A DNA stretch of 64,000 nt, from contig OX579637.1 of NCBI GenBank assembly GCA_951230915.1, forward strand, positions 25,916,001 to 25,980,000, in the 5' to 3' direction. This DNA is from Antitrichia curtipendula (taxonomy: Eukaryota; Streptophyta; Bryopsida; Hypnales; Leucodontaceae). Position numbers and translations under genes: made by a program. The notes beneath the pieces were generated by a model. It worked only from the letters and a program-made list of their open reading frames with translations. It searched no databases and was not told where the DNA came from. The stretch's first letter is position 1. Each line of letters begins with the position of its first letter. Shown here in pieces: positions 38,995 to 53,412 of this stretch.

Positions 38995-40418
38995 CTTGAG
39001 GGTGTTTACAACTTTTACAACTTTCTACAAGTCACTTTCAAAGTGGAATTCTATGACCGTAGACGTGGAGGCCACGAAACTACAGGTTCAGTTTAATTCC
39101 GATTCTTTTATTATTCACGTGAAGGTGGATTCAATGCTACGCACAACTTAAATATTTTTGTGCATTCTAATACTTGAGGGTGTTTACAACTTTTACAACT
39201 TTCTACAAGTCACTTTCAAAGTGGAATTCTATGACCGTAGACGTGGAGGCCACGAAACTACAGGTTCAGTTTAATTCCGATTCTTTTATTATTCACGTGA
39301 AGGTGGATTCAATGCTACGCACAACTTAAATATTTTTGTGCATTCTAATACTTGAGGGTGTTTACAACTTTTACAACTTTCTACAAGTCACTTTCAAAGT
39401 GGAATTCTATGACCGTAGACGTGGAGGCCACGAAACTACAGGTTCAGTTTAATTCCGATTCTTTTATTATTCACGTGAAGGTGGATTCAATGCTACGCAC
39501 AACTTAAATATTTTTGTGCATTCTAATACTTGAGGGTGTTTACAACTTTTACAACTTTCTACAAGTCACTTTCAAAGTGGAATTCTCTGACATTAGATGT
39601 GGAGGCCACGAAACTACAGGTTCAGTTTAATTCCGATTCTTTTATTATTCACGTGAAGGTGGATTCAATGCTACGCACAACTTAAATATTTTTGTGCATT
39701 CTAATACTTGAGGGTGTTTACAACTTTTACAACTTTCTACAAGTCACTTTCAAAGTGGAATTCTATGACCGTAGACGTGGAGGCCACGAAACTACAGGTT
39801 CAGTTTAATTCCGATTCTTTTATTATTCACGTGAAGGTGGATTCAATGCTACGCACAACTTAAATATTTTTGTGCATTCTAATACTTGAGGGTGTTTACA
39901 ACTTTTACAACTTTCTACAAGTCACTTTCAAAGTGGAATTCTATGACCGTAGACGTGGAGGCCACGAAACTACAGGTTCAGTTTAATTCCGATTCTTTTA
40001 TTATTCACGTGAAGGTGGATTCAATGCTACGCACAACTTAAATATTTTTGTGCATTCTAATACTTGAGGGTGTTTACAACTTTTACAACTTTCTACAAGT
40101 CACTTTCAAAGTGGAATTCTCTGACATTAGATGTGGAGGCCACGAAACTACAGGTTCAGTTTAATTCCGATTCTTTTATTATTCACGTGAAGGTGGATTC
40201 AATGCTACGCACAACTTAAATATTTTTGTGCATTCCAATACTTGAGGGTGTTTACAACTTTTACAACTTTCTACAAGTCACTTTCAAAGTGGAATTCTAT
40301 GACCGTAGACGTGGAGGCCACGAAACTACAGGTTCAGTTTAATTCCGATTCTTTTATTATTCACGTGAGGGTGGATTCAATGCTACGCACAAAATAAATA
40401 TTTTTGTGCATTCTAATA

Positions 40419-41842
40419 CTTGAGGGTGTTTAGAACTTTTACAACTTTCTACAAGTCACTTTCAAAGTGGAATTCTATGGCATTAGATGTGGAGGCCATG
40501 AAACTACAGGGTCAGTTTAATTCCGATTCTTTTATTATTCACGTGAGGATGGATTCAATGCTACGCACAACTTAAATATTTTTGTGCATTCTAATACTTG
40601 AGGGTGTTTAGAACTTTTACAACTTTCTACAAGTCACTTTCAAAGTGGAATTCTATGGCATTAGATGTGGAGGCCACGAAACTACAGGGTCAGATTAATT
40701 CTGATTCTTTTATTATTCACGTGAGGGTGGATTCAATGCTACGCACAAAATAAATATTTTTGTGCATTCTAATACTTGAGGGTGTTTACAACTTTTACAA
40801 CTTTCTACAAGTCACTTTCAAAGTGGAATTCTATGACCGTAGACGTGGAGGCCACGAAACTACAGGTTCAGTTTAATTCCGATTCTTTTATTATTCACGT
40901 GAAGGTGGATTCAATGCTACGCACAACTTAAATATTCTCAAGCATATATATACTTGAGGGTGTTTACAACTTTTACAACTTTCTACAAGTCACTTTCAAA
41001 GTGGAATTCTATGGCATTAGATGTGGAGGCCACGAAACTACAGGGTCAGTTTAATTCTGATTCTTTTATTATTCACGTGAGGGTGGATTCAATGCTACGC
41101 ACAAAATAAATATTTTTGTGCATTCTAATACTTGAGGGTGTTTACAACTTTTACAACTTTCTACAAGTCACTTTCAAAGTGGAATTCTATGGCATTAGAT
41201 GTGGAGGCCACGAAACTACAGGTTCAGTTTAATTCCGATTCTTTTATTATTCACGTGAAGGTGGATTCAATGCTACGCACAACTTAAATATTTTTGTGCA
41301 TTCTAATACTTGAGGGTGTTTACAACTTTTACAACTTTCTACAAGTCACTTTCAAAGTGGAATTCTCTGACATTAGATGTGGAGGCCACGAAACTACAGG
41401 TTCAGTTTAATTCCGATTCTTTTATTATTCACGTGAGGGTGGATTCAATGCTACGCACAAAATAAATATTTTTGTGCATTCTAATACTTGAGGGTGTTTA
41501 CAACTTTTACAACTTTCTACAAGTCACTTTCAAAGTGGAATTCTATGACATTAGATGTGGAGGCCACGAAACTACAGGTTCAGTTTAATTCCGATTCTTT
41601 TATTATTCACGTGAAGGTGGATTCAATGCTACGCACAAAATAAATATTCTCACGCATATATATACTTGAGGGTGTTTACAACTTTTACAACTTTCTACAA
41701 GTCACTTTCAAAGTGGAATTCTATGACCGTAGACGTGGAGGCCACGAAACTACAGGTTCAGTTTAATTCCGATTCTTTTATTATTCACGTGAAGGTGGAT
41801 TCAATGCTACGCACAACTTAAATATTTTTGTGCATTCTAATA
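40419..41842. repeat. 8-monomer higher-order repeat, unit a (1424 bp)
   Basis: The unit opens with a TTTAGAAC pair: first CCATGAAAC with GAGGATGG, second GGGTCAGATT. The same pair begins units at 41843, 43267 and 44691, all 1424 bp apart. The inner six monomers here include two TATGGC copies shared with the 13-mer block, so the marker pair is conserved while the filling varies. Confidence 0.85.
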
Positions 41843-43266
41843 CTTGAGGGTGTTTAGAACTTTTACAACTTTCTACAAGTCACTTTCAAAGTGGAATTCT
41901 ATGGCATTAGATGTGGAGGCCATGAAACTACAGGGTCAGTTTAATTCCGATTCTTTTATTATTCACGTGAGGATGGATTCAATGCTACGCACAACTTAAA
42001 TATTTTTGTGCATTCTAATACTTGAGGGTGTTTAGAACTTTTACAACTTTCTACAAGTCACTTTCAAAGTGGAATTCTATGGCATTAGATGTGGAGGCCA
42101 CGAAACTACAGGGTCAGATTAATTCTGATTCTTTTATTATTCACGTGAGGGTGGATTCAATGCTACGCACAAAATAAATATTTTTGTGCATTCTAATACT
42201 TGAGGGTGTTTACAACTTTTACAACTTTCTACAAGTCACTTTCAAAGTGGAATTCTATGACCGTAGACGTGGAGGCCACGAAACTACAGGTTCAGTTTAA
42301 TTCCGATTCTTTTATTATTCACGTGAAGGTGGATTCAATGCTACGCACAACTTAAATATTTTTGTGCATTCTAATACTTGAGGGTGTTTACAACTTTTAC
42401 AACTTTCTACAAGTCACTTTCAAAGTGGAATTCTATGACATTAGATGTGGAGGCCACGAAACTACAGGTTCAGTTTAATTCCGATTCTTTTATTATTCAC
42501 GTGAAGGTGGATTCAATGCTACGCACAAAATAAATATTCTCACGCATATATATACTTGAGGGTGTTTACAACTTTTACAACTTTCTACAAGTCACTTTCA
42601 AAGTGGAATTCTATGACCGTAGACGTGGAGGCCACGAAACTACAGGTTCAGTTTAATTCCGATTCTTTTATTATTCACGTGAAGGTGGATTCAATGCTAC
42701 GCACAACTTAAATATTTTTGTGAATTCTAATACTTGAGGGTGTTTACAACTTTTACAACTTTCTACAAGTCACTTTCAAAGTGGAATTCTATGACCGTAG
42801 ACGTGGAGGCCACGAAACTACAGGTTCAGTTTAATTCCGATTCTTTTATTATTCACGTGAAGGTGGATTCAATGCTACGCACAACTTAAATATTTTTGTG
42901 CATTCTAATACTTGAGGGTGTTTACAACTTTTACAACTTTCTACAAGTCACTTTCAAAGTGGAATTCTCTGACATTAGATGTGGAGGCCACGAAACTACA
43001 GGTTCAGTTTAATTCCGATTCTTTTATTATTCACGTGAAGGTGGATTCAATGCTACGCACAACTTAAATATTTTTGTGCATTCTAATACTTGAGGGTGTT
43101 TACAACTTTTACAACTTTCTACAAGTCACTTTCAAAGTGGAATTCTATGACCGTAGACGTGGAGGCCACGAAACTACAGGTTCAGTTTAATTCCGATTCT
43201 TTTATTATTCACGTGAGGGTGGATTCAATGCTACGCACAAAATAAATATTTTTGTGCATTCTAATA
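41843..43266. repeat. 8-monomer higher-order repeat, unit b (1424 bp)
   Basis: After the TTTAGAAC pair come GACCG, TATGAC with a CTCACGC tail, GACCG (with the GTGAATTC change near 42721), GACCG, TCTGAC, and GACCG/GAGGG. The same order is seen at 36681-38104, where the first monomer is a chimera. Confidence 0.85.
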
Positions 43267-44690
43267 CTTGAGGGTGTTTAGAACTTTTACAACTTTCTAC
43301 AAGTCACTTTCAAAGTGGAATTCTATGGCATTAGATGTGGAGGCCATGAAACTACAGGGTCAGTTTAATTCCGATTCTTTTATTATTCACGTGAGGATGG
43401 ATTCAATGCTACGCACAACTTAAATATTTTTGTGCATTCTAATACTTGAGGGTGTTTAGAACTTTTACAACTTTCTACAAGTCACTTTCAAAGTGGAATT
43501 CTATGGCATTAGATGTGGAGGCCACGAAACTACAGGGTCAGATTAATTCTGATTCTTTTATTATTCACGTGAGGGTGGATTCAATGCTACGCACAAAATA
43601 AATATTTTTGTGCATTCTAATACTTGAGGGTGTTTACAACTTTTACAACTTTCTACAAGTCACTTTCAAAGTGGAATTCTATGACCGTAGACGTGGAGGC
43701 CACGAAACTACAGGTTCAGTTTAATTCCGATTCTTTTATTATTCACGTGAAGGTGGATTCAATGCTACGCACAACTTAAATATTTTTGTGCATTCTAATA
43801 CTTGAGGGTGTTTACAACTTTTACAACTTTCTACAAGTCACTTTCAAAGTGGAATTCTATGACCGTAGACGTGGAGGCCACGAAACTACAGGTTCAGTTT
43901 AATTCCGATTCTTTTATTATTCACGTGAAGGTGGATTCAATGCTACGCACAACTTAAATATTTTTGTGCATTCTAATACTTGAGGGTGTTTACAACTTTT
44001 ACAACTTTCTACAAGTCACTTTCAAAGTGGAATTCTATGACCGTAGACGTGGAGGCCACGAAACTACAGGTTCAGTTTAATTCCGATTCTTTTATTATTC
44101 ACGTGAAGGTGGATTCAATGCTACGCACAACTTAAATATTTTTGTGCATTCTAATACTTGAGGGTGTTTACAACTTTTACAACTTTCTACAAGTCACTTT
44201 CAAAGTGGAATTCTATGACCGTAGACGTGGAGGCCACGAAACTACAGGTTCAGTTTAATTCCGATTCTTTTATTATTCACGTGAAGGTGGATTCAATGCT
44301 ACGCACAACTTAAATATTTTTGTGCATTCTAATACTTGAGGGTGTTTACAACTTTTACAACTTTCTACAAGTCACTTTCAAAGTGGAATTCTATGACCGT
44401 AGACGTGGAGGCCACGAAACTACAGGTTCAGTTTAATTCCGATTCTTTTATTATTCACGTGAAGGTGGATTCAATGCTACGCACAACTTAAATATTTTTG
44501 TGCATTCTAATACTTGAGGGTGTTTACAACTTTTACAACTTTCTACAAGTCACTTTCAAAGTGGAATTCTATGACCGTAGACGTGGAGGCCACGAAACTA
44601 CAGGTTCAGTTTAATTCCGATTCTTTTATTATTCACGTGAAGGTGGATTCAATGCTACGCACAACTTAAATATTTTTGTGCATTCTAATA
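43267..44690. repeat. 8-monomer higher-order repeat, unit c, homogenised (1424 bp)
   Basis: After the TTTAGAAC pair, all six remaining monomers (43623-44690) are near-identical GACCG copies with the same tail. The TATGAC, TCTGAC and GAGGG copies present in unit b are gone, so the inside of the unit has been homogenised while its 1424-bp length is kept. Confidence 0.85.
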
Positions 44691-45758
44691 CTTGAGGGTG
44701 TTTAGAACTTTTACAACTTTCTACAAGTCACTTTCAAAGTGGAATTCTATGGCATTAGATGTGGAGGCCATGAAACTACAGGGTCAGTTTAATTCCGATT
44801 CTTTTATTATTCACGTGAGGATGGATTCAATGCTACGCACAACTTAAATATTTTTGTGCATTCTAATACTTGAGGGTGTTTAGAACTTTTACAACTTTCT
44901 ACAAGTCACTTTCAAAGTGGAATTCTATGGCATTAGATGTGGAGGCCACGAAACTACAGGGTCAGTTTAATTCTGATTCTTTTATTATTCACGTGAGGGT
45001 GGATTCAATGCTACGCACAAAATAAATATTTTTGTGCATTCTAATACTTGAGGGTGTTTACAACTTTTACAACTTTCTACAAGTCACTTTCAAAGTGGAA
45101 TTCTATGACCGTAGACGTGGAGGCCACGAAACTACAGGTTCAGTTTAATTCCGATTCTTTTATTATTCACGTGAAGGTGGATTCAATGCTACGCACAACT
45201 TAAATATTTTTGTGCATTCTAATACTTGAGGGTGTTTACAACTTTTACAACTTTCTACAAGTCACTTTCAAAGTGGAATTCTATGACCGTAGACGTGGAG
45301 GCCACGAAACTACAGGTTCAGTTTAATTCCGATTCTTTTATTATTCACGTGAAGGTGGATTCAATGCTACGCACAACTTAAATATTTTTGTGCATTCTAA
45401 TACTTGAGGGTGTTTACAACTTTTACAACTTTCTACAAGTCACTTTCAAAGTGGAATTCTATGACCGTAGACGTGGAGGCCACGAAACTACAGGTTCAGT
45501 TTAATTCCGATTCTTTTATTATTCACGTGAAGGTGGATTCAATGCTACGCACAACTTAAATATTTTTGTGCATTCTAATACTTGAGGGTGTTTACAACTT
45601 TTACAACTTTCTACAAGTCACTTTCAAAGTGGAATTCTCTGACATTAGATGTGGAGGCCACGAAACTACAGGGTCAGTTTAATTCTGATTCTTTTATTAT
45701 TCACGTGAGGGTGGATTCAATGCTACGCACAAAATAAATATTTTTGTGCATTCTAATA
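44691..45758. repeat. 8-monomer higher-order repeat, unit d, incomplete
   Basis: The TTTAGAAC pair (second member with GGGTCAGTTT rather than GGGTCAGATT), three GACCG copies and a TCTGAC/GGGTCAG copy. The next monomer (45759) has a private CTCGAGGG and belongs to a TATGGC type, and the zone changes soon after. This is the last run of GACCG copies in the window. Confidence 0.78.
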
Positions 45759-46288
45759 CTCGAGGGTGTTTACAACTTTTACAACTTTCTACAAGTCACT
45801 TTCAAAGTGGAATTCTATGGCATTAGATGTGGAGGCCACGAAACTACAGGTTCAGTTTAATTCTGATTCTTTTATTATTCACGTGAGGATGGATTCAATG
45901 CTACGCACAAAATAAATATTCTCAAGCATATATATACTTGAGGGTGTTTACAACTTTTACAACTTTCTACAAGTCACTTTCAAAGTGGAATTCTATGACA
46001 TTAGATGTGGAGGCCACGAAACTACAGGTTCAGTTTAATTCCGATTCTTTTATTATTCACGTGAGGGTGGATTCAATGCTACGCACAAAATAAATATTCT
46101 CAAGCATATATATACTTGAGGGTGTTTACAACTTTTACAACTTTCTACAAGTCACTTTCAAAGTGGAATTCGATGACATTAGATGTGGAGGCCACGAAAC
46201 TACAGGTTCAGTTTAATTCCGATTCTTTTATTATTCACGTGAAGGTGGATTCAATGCTACGCACAACTTAAATATTTTTGTGCATTCT

Positions 46289-47004
46289 AATACTTGAGGG
46301 TGGTTACAACTTTTACAACTTTCTTGAAGTCACTTTCAAAGTGGAATTCGATGACATTAGATGTGGAGGCCACGAAACTACAGGTTCAGTTTAATTCCGA
46401 TTCTTTTATTATTCACGTGAGGGTGGATTCAATGCTACGCACAAAATAAATATTTTTGTGCATTCTAATACTTGAGGGTGGTTACAACTTTTACAACTTT
46501 CTTCAAGTCACTTTCAAAGTGGAATTCGATGACCTTAGATGTGGAGGCCACGAAACTACAGGTTCAGTTTAATTCCGATTCTTTTATTATTCACGTGAAG
46601 GTGGATTCAATGCTACGCACAACTTAAATATTTTTGTGCATTCTAATACTTGAGGGTGGTTACAACTTTTACAACTTTCTTGAAGTCACTTTCAAAGTGG
46701 AATTCGATGACATTAGATGTGGAGGCCACGAAACTACAGGTTCAGTTTAATTCTGATTCTTTTATTATTCACGTGAGGGTGGATTCAATGCTACGCACAA
46801 AATAAATATTTTTGTGCATTCTAATACTTGAGGGTGGTTACAACTTTTACAACTTTCTTCAAGTCACTTTCAAAGTGGAATTCGATGACCTTAGATGTGG
46901 AGGCCACGAAACTACAGGTTCAGTTTAATTCTGATTCTTTTATTATTCACGTGAGGATGGATTCAATGCTACGCACAACTTAAATATTTTTGTGCATTCT
47001 AATA
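46289..47004. repeat. Dimer higher-order repeat (356 bp), two turns
   Basis: A GGTGGTTAC/CTTGAAG copy followed by a GGTGGTTAC/CTTCAAG/GACCTTAG copy occurs at 46289-46644 and again at 46645-47000. The same pair returns at 49319-49674 and 50209-50564, each time next to the other zone 4 blocks. Confidence 0.85.
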
Positions 47005-47894
47005 CTTGAGGGTGTTTACAACTTTTACAACTTTCTACAAGTCACTTTCAAAGTGGACTTCTATGACATTAGACGTGGAGGCTACGAAACTACAGGTTCA
47101 GTTTAATTCCGATTCTTTTATTATTCACGTGAGGATGGATTCAATGCTACGCACAACTTAAATATTTTTGTGCATTCTAATACTTGAGGGTGTTTACAAC
47201 TTTTACAACTTTCTACAAGTCACTTTCAAAGTGGAATTCGATGACATTAGATGTGGAGGCCACGAAACTACAGGTTCAGTTTAATTTCGATTCTTTTATT
47301 ATTCACGTGAAGGTGGATTCAATGCTACGCACAACTTAAATATTTTTGTGCATTCTAATACTTGAGGGTGGTTACAACTTTTACAACTTTCTTCAAGTCA
47401 CTTTCAAAGTGGAATTCGATGACATTAGATGTGGAGGCCACGAAACTACAGGTTCAGTTTAATTCTGATTCTTTTATTATTCACGTGAGGGTGGATTCAA
47501 TGCTACGCACAAAATAAATATTCTCAAGCATATATATACTTGAGGGTGTTTACAACTTTTACAACTTTCTACAAGTCACTTTCAAAGTGGAATTCTATGA
47601 CATTAGATGTGGAGGCCACGAAACTACAGGTTCAGTTTAATTCTGATTCTTTTATTATTCACGTGAGGATGGATTCAATGCTACGCACAACTTAAATATT
47701 TTTGTGCATTCTAATACTTGAGGGTGTTTACAACTTTTACAACTTTCTTCAAGTCACTTTCAAAGTGGAATTCTATGACATTAGACGTGGAGGCCACGAA
47801 ACTACAGGTTCAGTTTAATTCCGATTCTTTTATTATTCACGTGAGGGTGGATTCAATGCTACGCACAACTTAAATATTTTTGTGCATTCTAATA

Positions 47895-50386
47895 CTTGAG
47901 GGTGTTTACAACTTTTACAACTTTCTACAAGTCACTTTCAAAGTGGACTTCTATGACATTAGACGTGGAGGCTACGAAACTACAGGTTCAGTTTAATTCC
48001 GATTCTTTTATTATTCACGTGAGGATGGATTCAATGCTACGCACAACTTAAATATTTTTGTGCATTCTAATACTTGAGGGTGTTTACAACTTTTACAACT
48101 TTCTACAAGTCATTTTCAAAGTGGAATTCGATGACATTAGATGTGGAGGCCACGAAACTACAGGTTCAGTTTAATTCCGATTCTTTTATTATTCACGTGA
48201 GGGTGGATTCAATGCTACGCACAAAATAAATATTTTTGTGCATTCTAATACTTGAGGGTGTTTACAACTTTTACAACTTTCTACAAGTCACTTTCAAAGT
48301 GGAATTCGATGACATTAGATGTGGAGGCCACGAAACTACAGGTTCAGTTTAATTTCGATTCTTTTATTATTCACGTGAAGGTGGATTCAATGCTACGCAC
48401 AACTTAAATATTTTTGTGCATTCTAATACTTGAGGGTGGTTACAACTTTGACAACTTTCTTGAAGTCACTTTCAAAGTGGAATTCGATGACATTAGATGT
48501 GGAGGCCACGAAACTACAAGTTCAGTTTAATTCCGATTCTTTTATTATTCACGTGAGGGTGGATTCAATGCTACGCACAAAATAAATATTTTTGTGCATT
48601 CTAATACTTGAGGGTGTTTACAACTTTTACAACTTTCTACAAGTCACTTTCAAAGTGGAATTCGATGACATTAGATGTGGAGGCCACGAAACTACAGGTT
48701 CAGTTTAATTTCGATTCTTTTATTATTCACGTGAAGGTGGATTCAATGCTACGCACAACTTAAATATTTTTGTGCATTCTAATACTTGAGGGTGGTTACA
48801 ACTTTTACAACTTTCTACAAGTCACTTTCAAAGTGGAATTCGATGACATTAGATGTGGAGGCCACGAAACTACAGGTTCAGTTTAATTCCGATTCTTTTA
48901 TTATTCACGTGAAGGTGGATTCAATGCTACGCACAACTTAAATATTTTTGTGCATTCTAATACTTGAGGGTGGTTACAACTTTTACAACTTTCTTGAAGT
49001 CACTTTCAAAGTGGAATTCGATGACATTAGATGTGGAGGCCACGAAACTACAGGTTCAGTTTAATTCCGATTCTTTTATTATTCACGTGAGGGTGGATTC
49101 AATGCTACGCACAACTTAAATATTTTTGTGCATTCTAATACTTGAGGGTGGTTACAACTTTTACAACTTTCTACAAGTCACTTTCAAAGTGGAATTCTAT
49201 GACATTAGATGTGGAGGCCACGAAACTACAGGTTCAGTTTAATTCCGATTCTTTTATTATTCACGTGAAGGTGGATTCAATGCTACGCACAACTTAAATA
49301 TTTTTGTGCATTTTAATACTTGAGGGTGGTTACAACTTTTACAACTTTCTTGAAGTCACTTTCAAAGTGGAATTCGATGACATTAGATGTGGAGGCCACG
49401 AAACTACAGGTTCAGTTTAATTCCGATTCTTTTATTATTCACGTGAGGGTGGATTCAATGCTACGCACAAAATAAATATTTTTGTGCATTCTAATACTTG
49501 AGGGTGGTTACAACTTTTACAACTTTCTTCAAGTCACTTTCAAAGTGGAATTCGATGACCTTAGATGTGGAGGCCACGAAACTACAGGTTCAGTTTAATT
49601 CCGATTCTTTTATTATTCACGTGAGGGTGGATTCAATGCTACGCACAACTTAAATATTTTTGTGCATTCTAATACTTGAGGGTGTTTACAACTTTTACAA
49701 CTTTCTACAAGTCACTTTCAAAGTGGACTTCTATGACATTAGACGTGGAGGCTACGAAACTACAGGTTCAGTTTAATTCCGATTCTTTTATTATTCACGT
49801 GAGGATGGATTCAATGCTACGCACAACTTAAATATTTTTGTGCATTCTAATACTTGAGGGTGTTTACAACTTTTACAACTTTCTACAAGTCATTTACAAA
49901 GTGGAATTCGATGACATTAGATGTGGAGGCCACGAAACTACAGGTTCAGTTTAATTTCGATTCTTTTATTATTCACGTGAGGGTGGATTCAATGCTACGC
50001 ACAAAATAAATATTTTTGTGCATTCTAATACTTGAGGGTGTTTACAACTTTTACAACTTTCTACAAGTCACTTTCAAAGTGGAATTCGATGACATTAGAT
50101 GTGGAGGCCACGAAACTACAGGTTCAGTTTAATTTCGATTCTTTTATTATTCACGTGAAGGTGGATTCAATGCTACGCACAACTTAAATATTTTTGTGCA
50201 TTCTAATACTTGAGGGTGGTTACAACTTTTACAACTTTCTTGAAGTCACTTTCAAAGTGGAATTCGATGACATTAGATGTGGAGGCCACGAAACTACAGG
50301 TTCAGTTTAATTCCGATTCTTTTATTATTCACGTGAGGGTGGATTCAATGCTACGCACAAAATAAATATTTTTGTGCATTCTAATA
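47895..50386. repeat. Block repeated at 1780 bp (47895-48606 and 49675-50386)
   Basis: A copy with GTGGACTTC and GGCTACG opens both four-monomer blocks (47895 and 49675), followed by a CATTT copy, a TTTCGATT copy and a GGTGGTTAC/CTTGAAG copy. The same opening monomer is also at 47005, five monomers before the first. Single changes have built up, such as CATTTACAAAG near 49893 and TTTGACAAC near 48448. Confidence 0.78.
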
Positions 50387-51454
50387 CTTGAGGGTGGTTA
50401 CAACTTTTACAACTTTCTTCAAGTCACTTTCAAAGTGGAATTCGATGACCTTAGATGTGGAGGCCACGAAACTACAGGTTCAGTTTAATTCCGATTCTTT
50501 TATTATTCACGTGAGGGTGGATTCAATGCTACGCACAACTTAAATATTTTTGTGCATTCTAATACTTGAGGGTGGTTACAACTTTTACAACTTTCTACAA
50601 GTCACTTTCAAAGTGGAATTCTATGACATTAGACGTGGAGGCCACGAAACTACAGGTTCAGTTTAATTCCGATTCTTTTATTATTCACGTGAGGATGGAT
50701 TCAATGCTACGCACAGCTTAAATATTTTTCTGCATTCTAATACTTGAGGGTGTTTACAACTTTTACAACTTTCTACAAGTCATTTTCAAAGTGGAATTCG
50801 ATGACATTAGATGTGGAGGCCACGAAACTACAGGTTCAGTTTAATTCCGATTCTTTTATTATTCACGTGAGGGTGGACTCAATGCTACGCACAACTTAAA
50901 TATTTTTGTGCATTCTAATACTTGAGGGTGTTTACAACTTTTACAACTTTCTTCAAGTCACTTTCAAAGTGGAATTCGATGACATTAGATGTGGAGGCCA
51001 CGAAACTACAGGTTCAGTTTAATTTCGATTCTTTTATTATTCACGTGGAGGTGGATTCAATGCTACGCACAACTTAAATATTTTTGTGCATTCTAATACT
51101 TGAGGGTGGTTACAACTTTTGCAACTTTCTTCAAGTCACTTTCAAAGTGGAATTCGATGACATTAGATGTGGAGGCCACGAAACTACAGGTTCAGTTTAA
51201 TTCCGATTCTTTTATTATTCACGTGAGGGTGGATTCAATGCTACGCACAAAATAAATATTTTTGTGCATTCTAATACTTGAGGGTGTTTACAACTTTTAC
51301 AACTTTCTACAAGTCACTTTCAAAGTGGAATTCGATGACATTAGATGTGGAGGCCACGAAACTACAGGTTCAGTTTAATTCCGATTCTTTTATTATTCAC
51401 GTGAGGGTGGATTCAATGCTACGCACAAAATAAATATTTTTGTGCATTCTAATA

Positions 51455-52522
51455 CTTGAGGGTGTTTACAACTTTTACAACTTTCTTCAAGTCACTTTCA
51501 AAGTGGAATTCTATGACATTAGACGTGGAGGCCACGAAACTACAGGTTCAGTTTAATTCCGATTCTTTTATTATTCACGTGAGGGTGGACTCAATGCTAC
51601 GCACAACTTAAATATTTTTGTGCATTCTAATACTTGAGGGTGTTTACAACTTTTACAACTTTCTTCAAGTCACTTTCAAAGTGGAATTCGATGACATTAG
51701 ATGTGGAGGCCACGAAACTACAGGTTCAGTTTAATTTCGATTCTTTTATTATTCACGTGGAGGTGGATTCAATGCTACGCACAAAATAAATATTCTCAAG
51801 CATATATATACTTGAGGGTGTTTACAACTTTTACAACTTTCTACAAGTCACTTTCAAAGTGGAATTCTATGATCGTAGACGTGGAGGCCACGAAACTACA
51901 GGTTCAGTTTAATTCCGATTCTTTTATTATTCACGTGAAGGTGGATTCAATGCTACGCACAACTTAAATATTTTTCTGCATTCTAATACTTGAGGGTGTT
52001 TACAACTTTTACAACTTTCTACAAGTCACTTTCAAAGTGGAATTCTATGACATTAGACGTGGAGGCCACGAAACTACAGGTTCAGTTTAATTCCGATTCT
52101 TTTATTATTCACGTGAGGGTGGACTCAATGCTACGCACAACTTAAATATTTTTGTGCATTCTAATACTTGAGGGTGTTTACAACTTTTACAACTTTCTTC
52201 AAGTCACTTTCAAAGTGGAATTCGATGACATTAGATGTGGAGGCCACGAAACTACAGGTTCAGTTTAATTTCGATTCTTTTATTATTCACGTGGAGGTGG
52301 ATTCAATGCTACGCACAAAATAAATATTCTCAAGCATATATATACTTGAGGGTGTTTACAACTTTTACAACTTTCTACAAGTCACTTTCAAAGTGGAATT
52401 CTATGATCGTAGACGTGGAGGCCACGAAACTACAGGTTCAGTTTAATTCCGATTCTTTTATTATTCACGTGAAGGTGGATTCAATGCTACGCACAACTTA
52501 AATATTTTTCTGCATTCTAATA
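51455..52522. repeat. 3-monomer (534 bp) tandem duplication
   Basis: The triplet is GACATTAGACG with GGTGGACTC, then TTTCGATT with CACGTGGAGG and a CATATATATAC tail, then GATCGTAGACG. It stands at 51455-51988 and 51989-52522. The only clear difference is CTTCAAG against CTACAAG in the first monomers. Confidence 0.9.
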
Positions 52523-53412
52523 CTTGAGGGTGTTTACAACTTTTACAACTTTCTACAAGTCACTTTCAAAGTGGAATTCTCTGACATTAGATGTGGAGGC
52601 CACGAAACTACAGGTTCAGTTTAATTCCGATTCTTTTATTATTCACGTGAGGGTGAATTCAATGCTACGCACAACTTAAATATTTTTGTGCATTCTAATA
52701 CTTGAGGGTGTTTACAACTTTTACAACTTTCTACAAGTCACTTTGAAAGTGGAATTCGATGACATTAGACGTGGAGGCCACGAAACTACAGGTTCAGTTT
52801 AATTCCGATTCTTTTATTATTCACGTGGAGGTGGATTCAATGCTACGCACAACTTAAATATTTTTGTGCATTCTAATACTTGAGGGTGGTTACAACTTTT
52901 ACAACTTTCTTGAAGTCACTTTCAAAGTGGAATTCTATGACATTAGATGTGGAGGCCACGAAACTACAGGTTCAGTTTAATTCCGATTCTTTTATTATTC
53001 ACGTGAGGGTGGATTCAATGCTACGCACAACTTAAATATTTTTGTGCATTCTAATACTTGAGGGTGGTTACAACTTTTACAACTTTCTACAAGTCACTTT
53101 CAAAGTGGACTTCTATGACATTAGACGTGGAGGCCACGAAACTACAGGTTCAGTTTAATTCTTATTCTTTTATTATTCACGTGAGGGTGGATTCAATGCT
53201 ACGCACAAAATAAATATTTTTGTGCATTCTAATACTTGAGGGTGTTTACAACTTTTACAACTTTCTTCAAGTCACTTTCAAAGTAGAATTCTATGACATT
53301 AGACGTGGAGGCCACGAAACTACAGGTTCAGTTTAATTCCGATTCTTTTATTATTCACGTGAGGGTGGACTCAATGCTACGCACAACTTAAATATTTTTG
53401 TGCATTCTAATA

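Larger units (their letters stand above)
22801..45936. repeat. Array zone 3: GACCGTAGACG variants
   Basis: GACCGTAGACG monomers are the commonest class from 23157 to about 45590. The CTCACGC tail, GTGTCTACAAC, TTTAGAAC, CCCTGAAAC and ACAGGGTCAGATT alleles are confined to this zone in my reading, and GATCC is absent. It contains the 9-mer, 13-mer and 8-mer higher-order repeats listed below. There is no gene. Confidence 0.78.

Noticed and set aside
51701..52501. Two 88-codon open frames starting with ATG (51701 and 52235)
   Set aside because: They are copies of each other within the 534-bp duplication. The frame is the satellite read in rotating phase and depends on the TTTCGATT and CACGTGGAGG alleles. 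No family resemblance or coding signal is visible.
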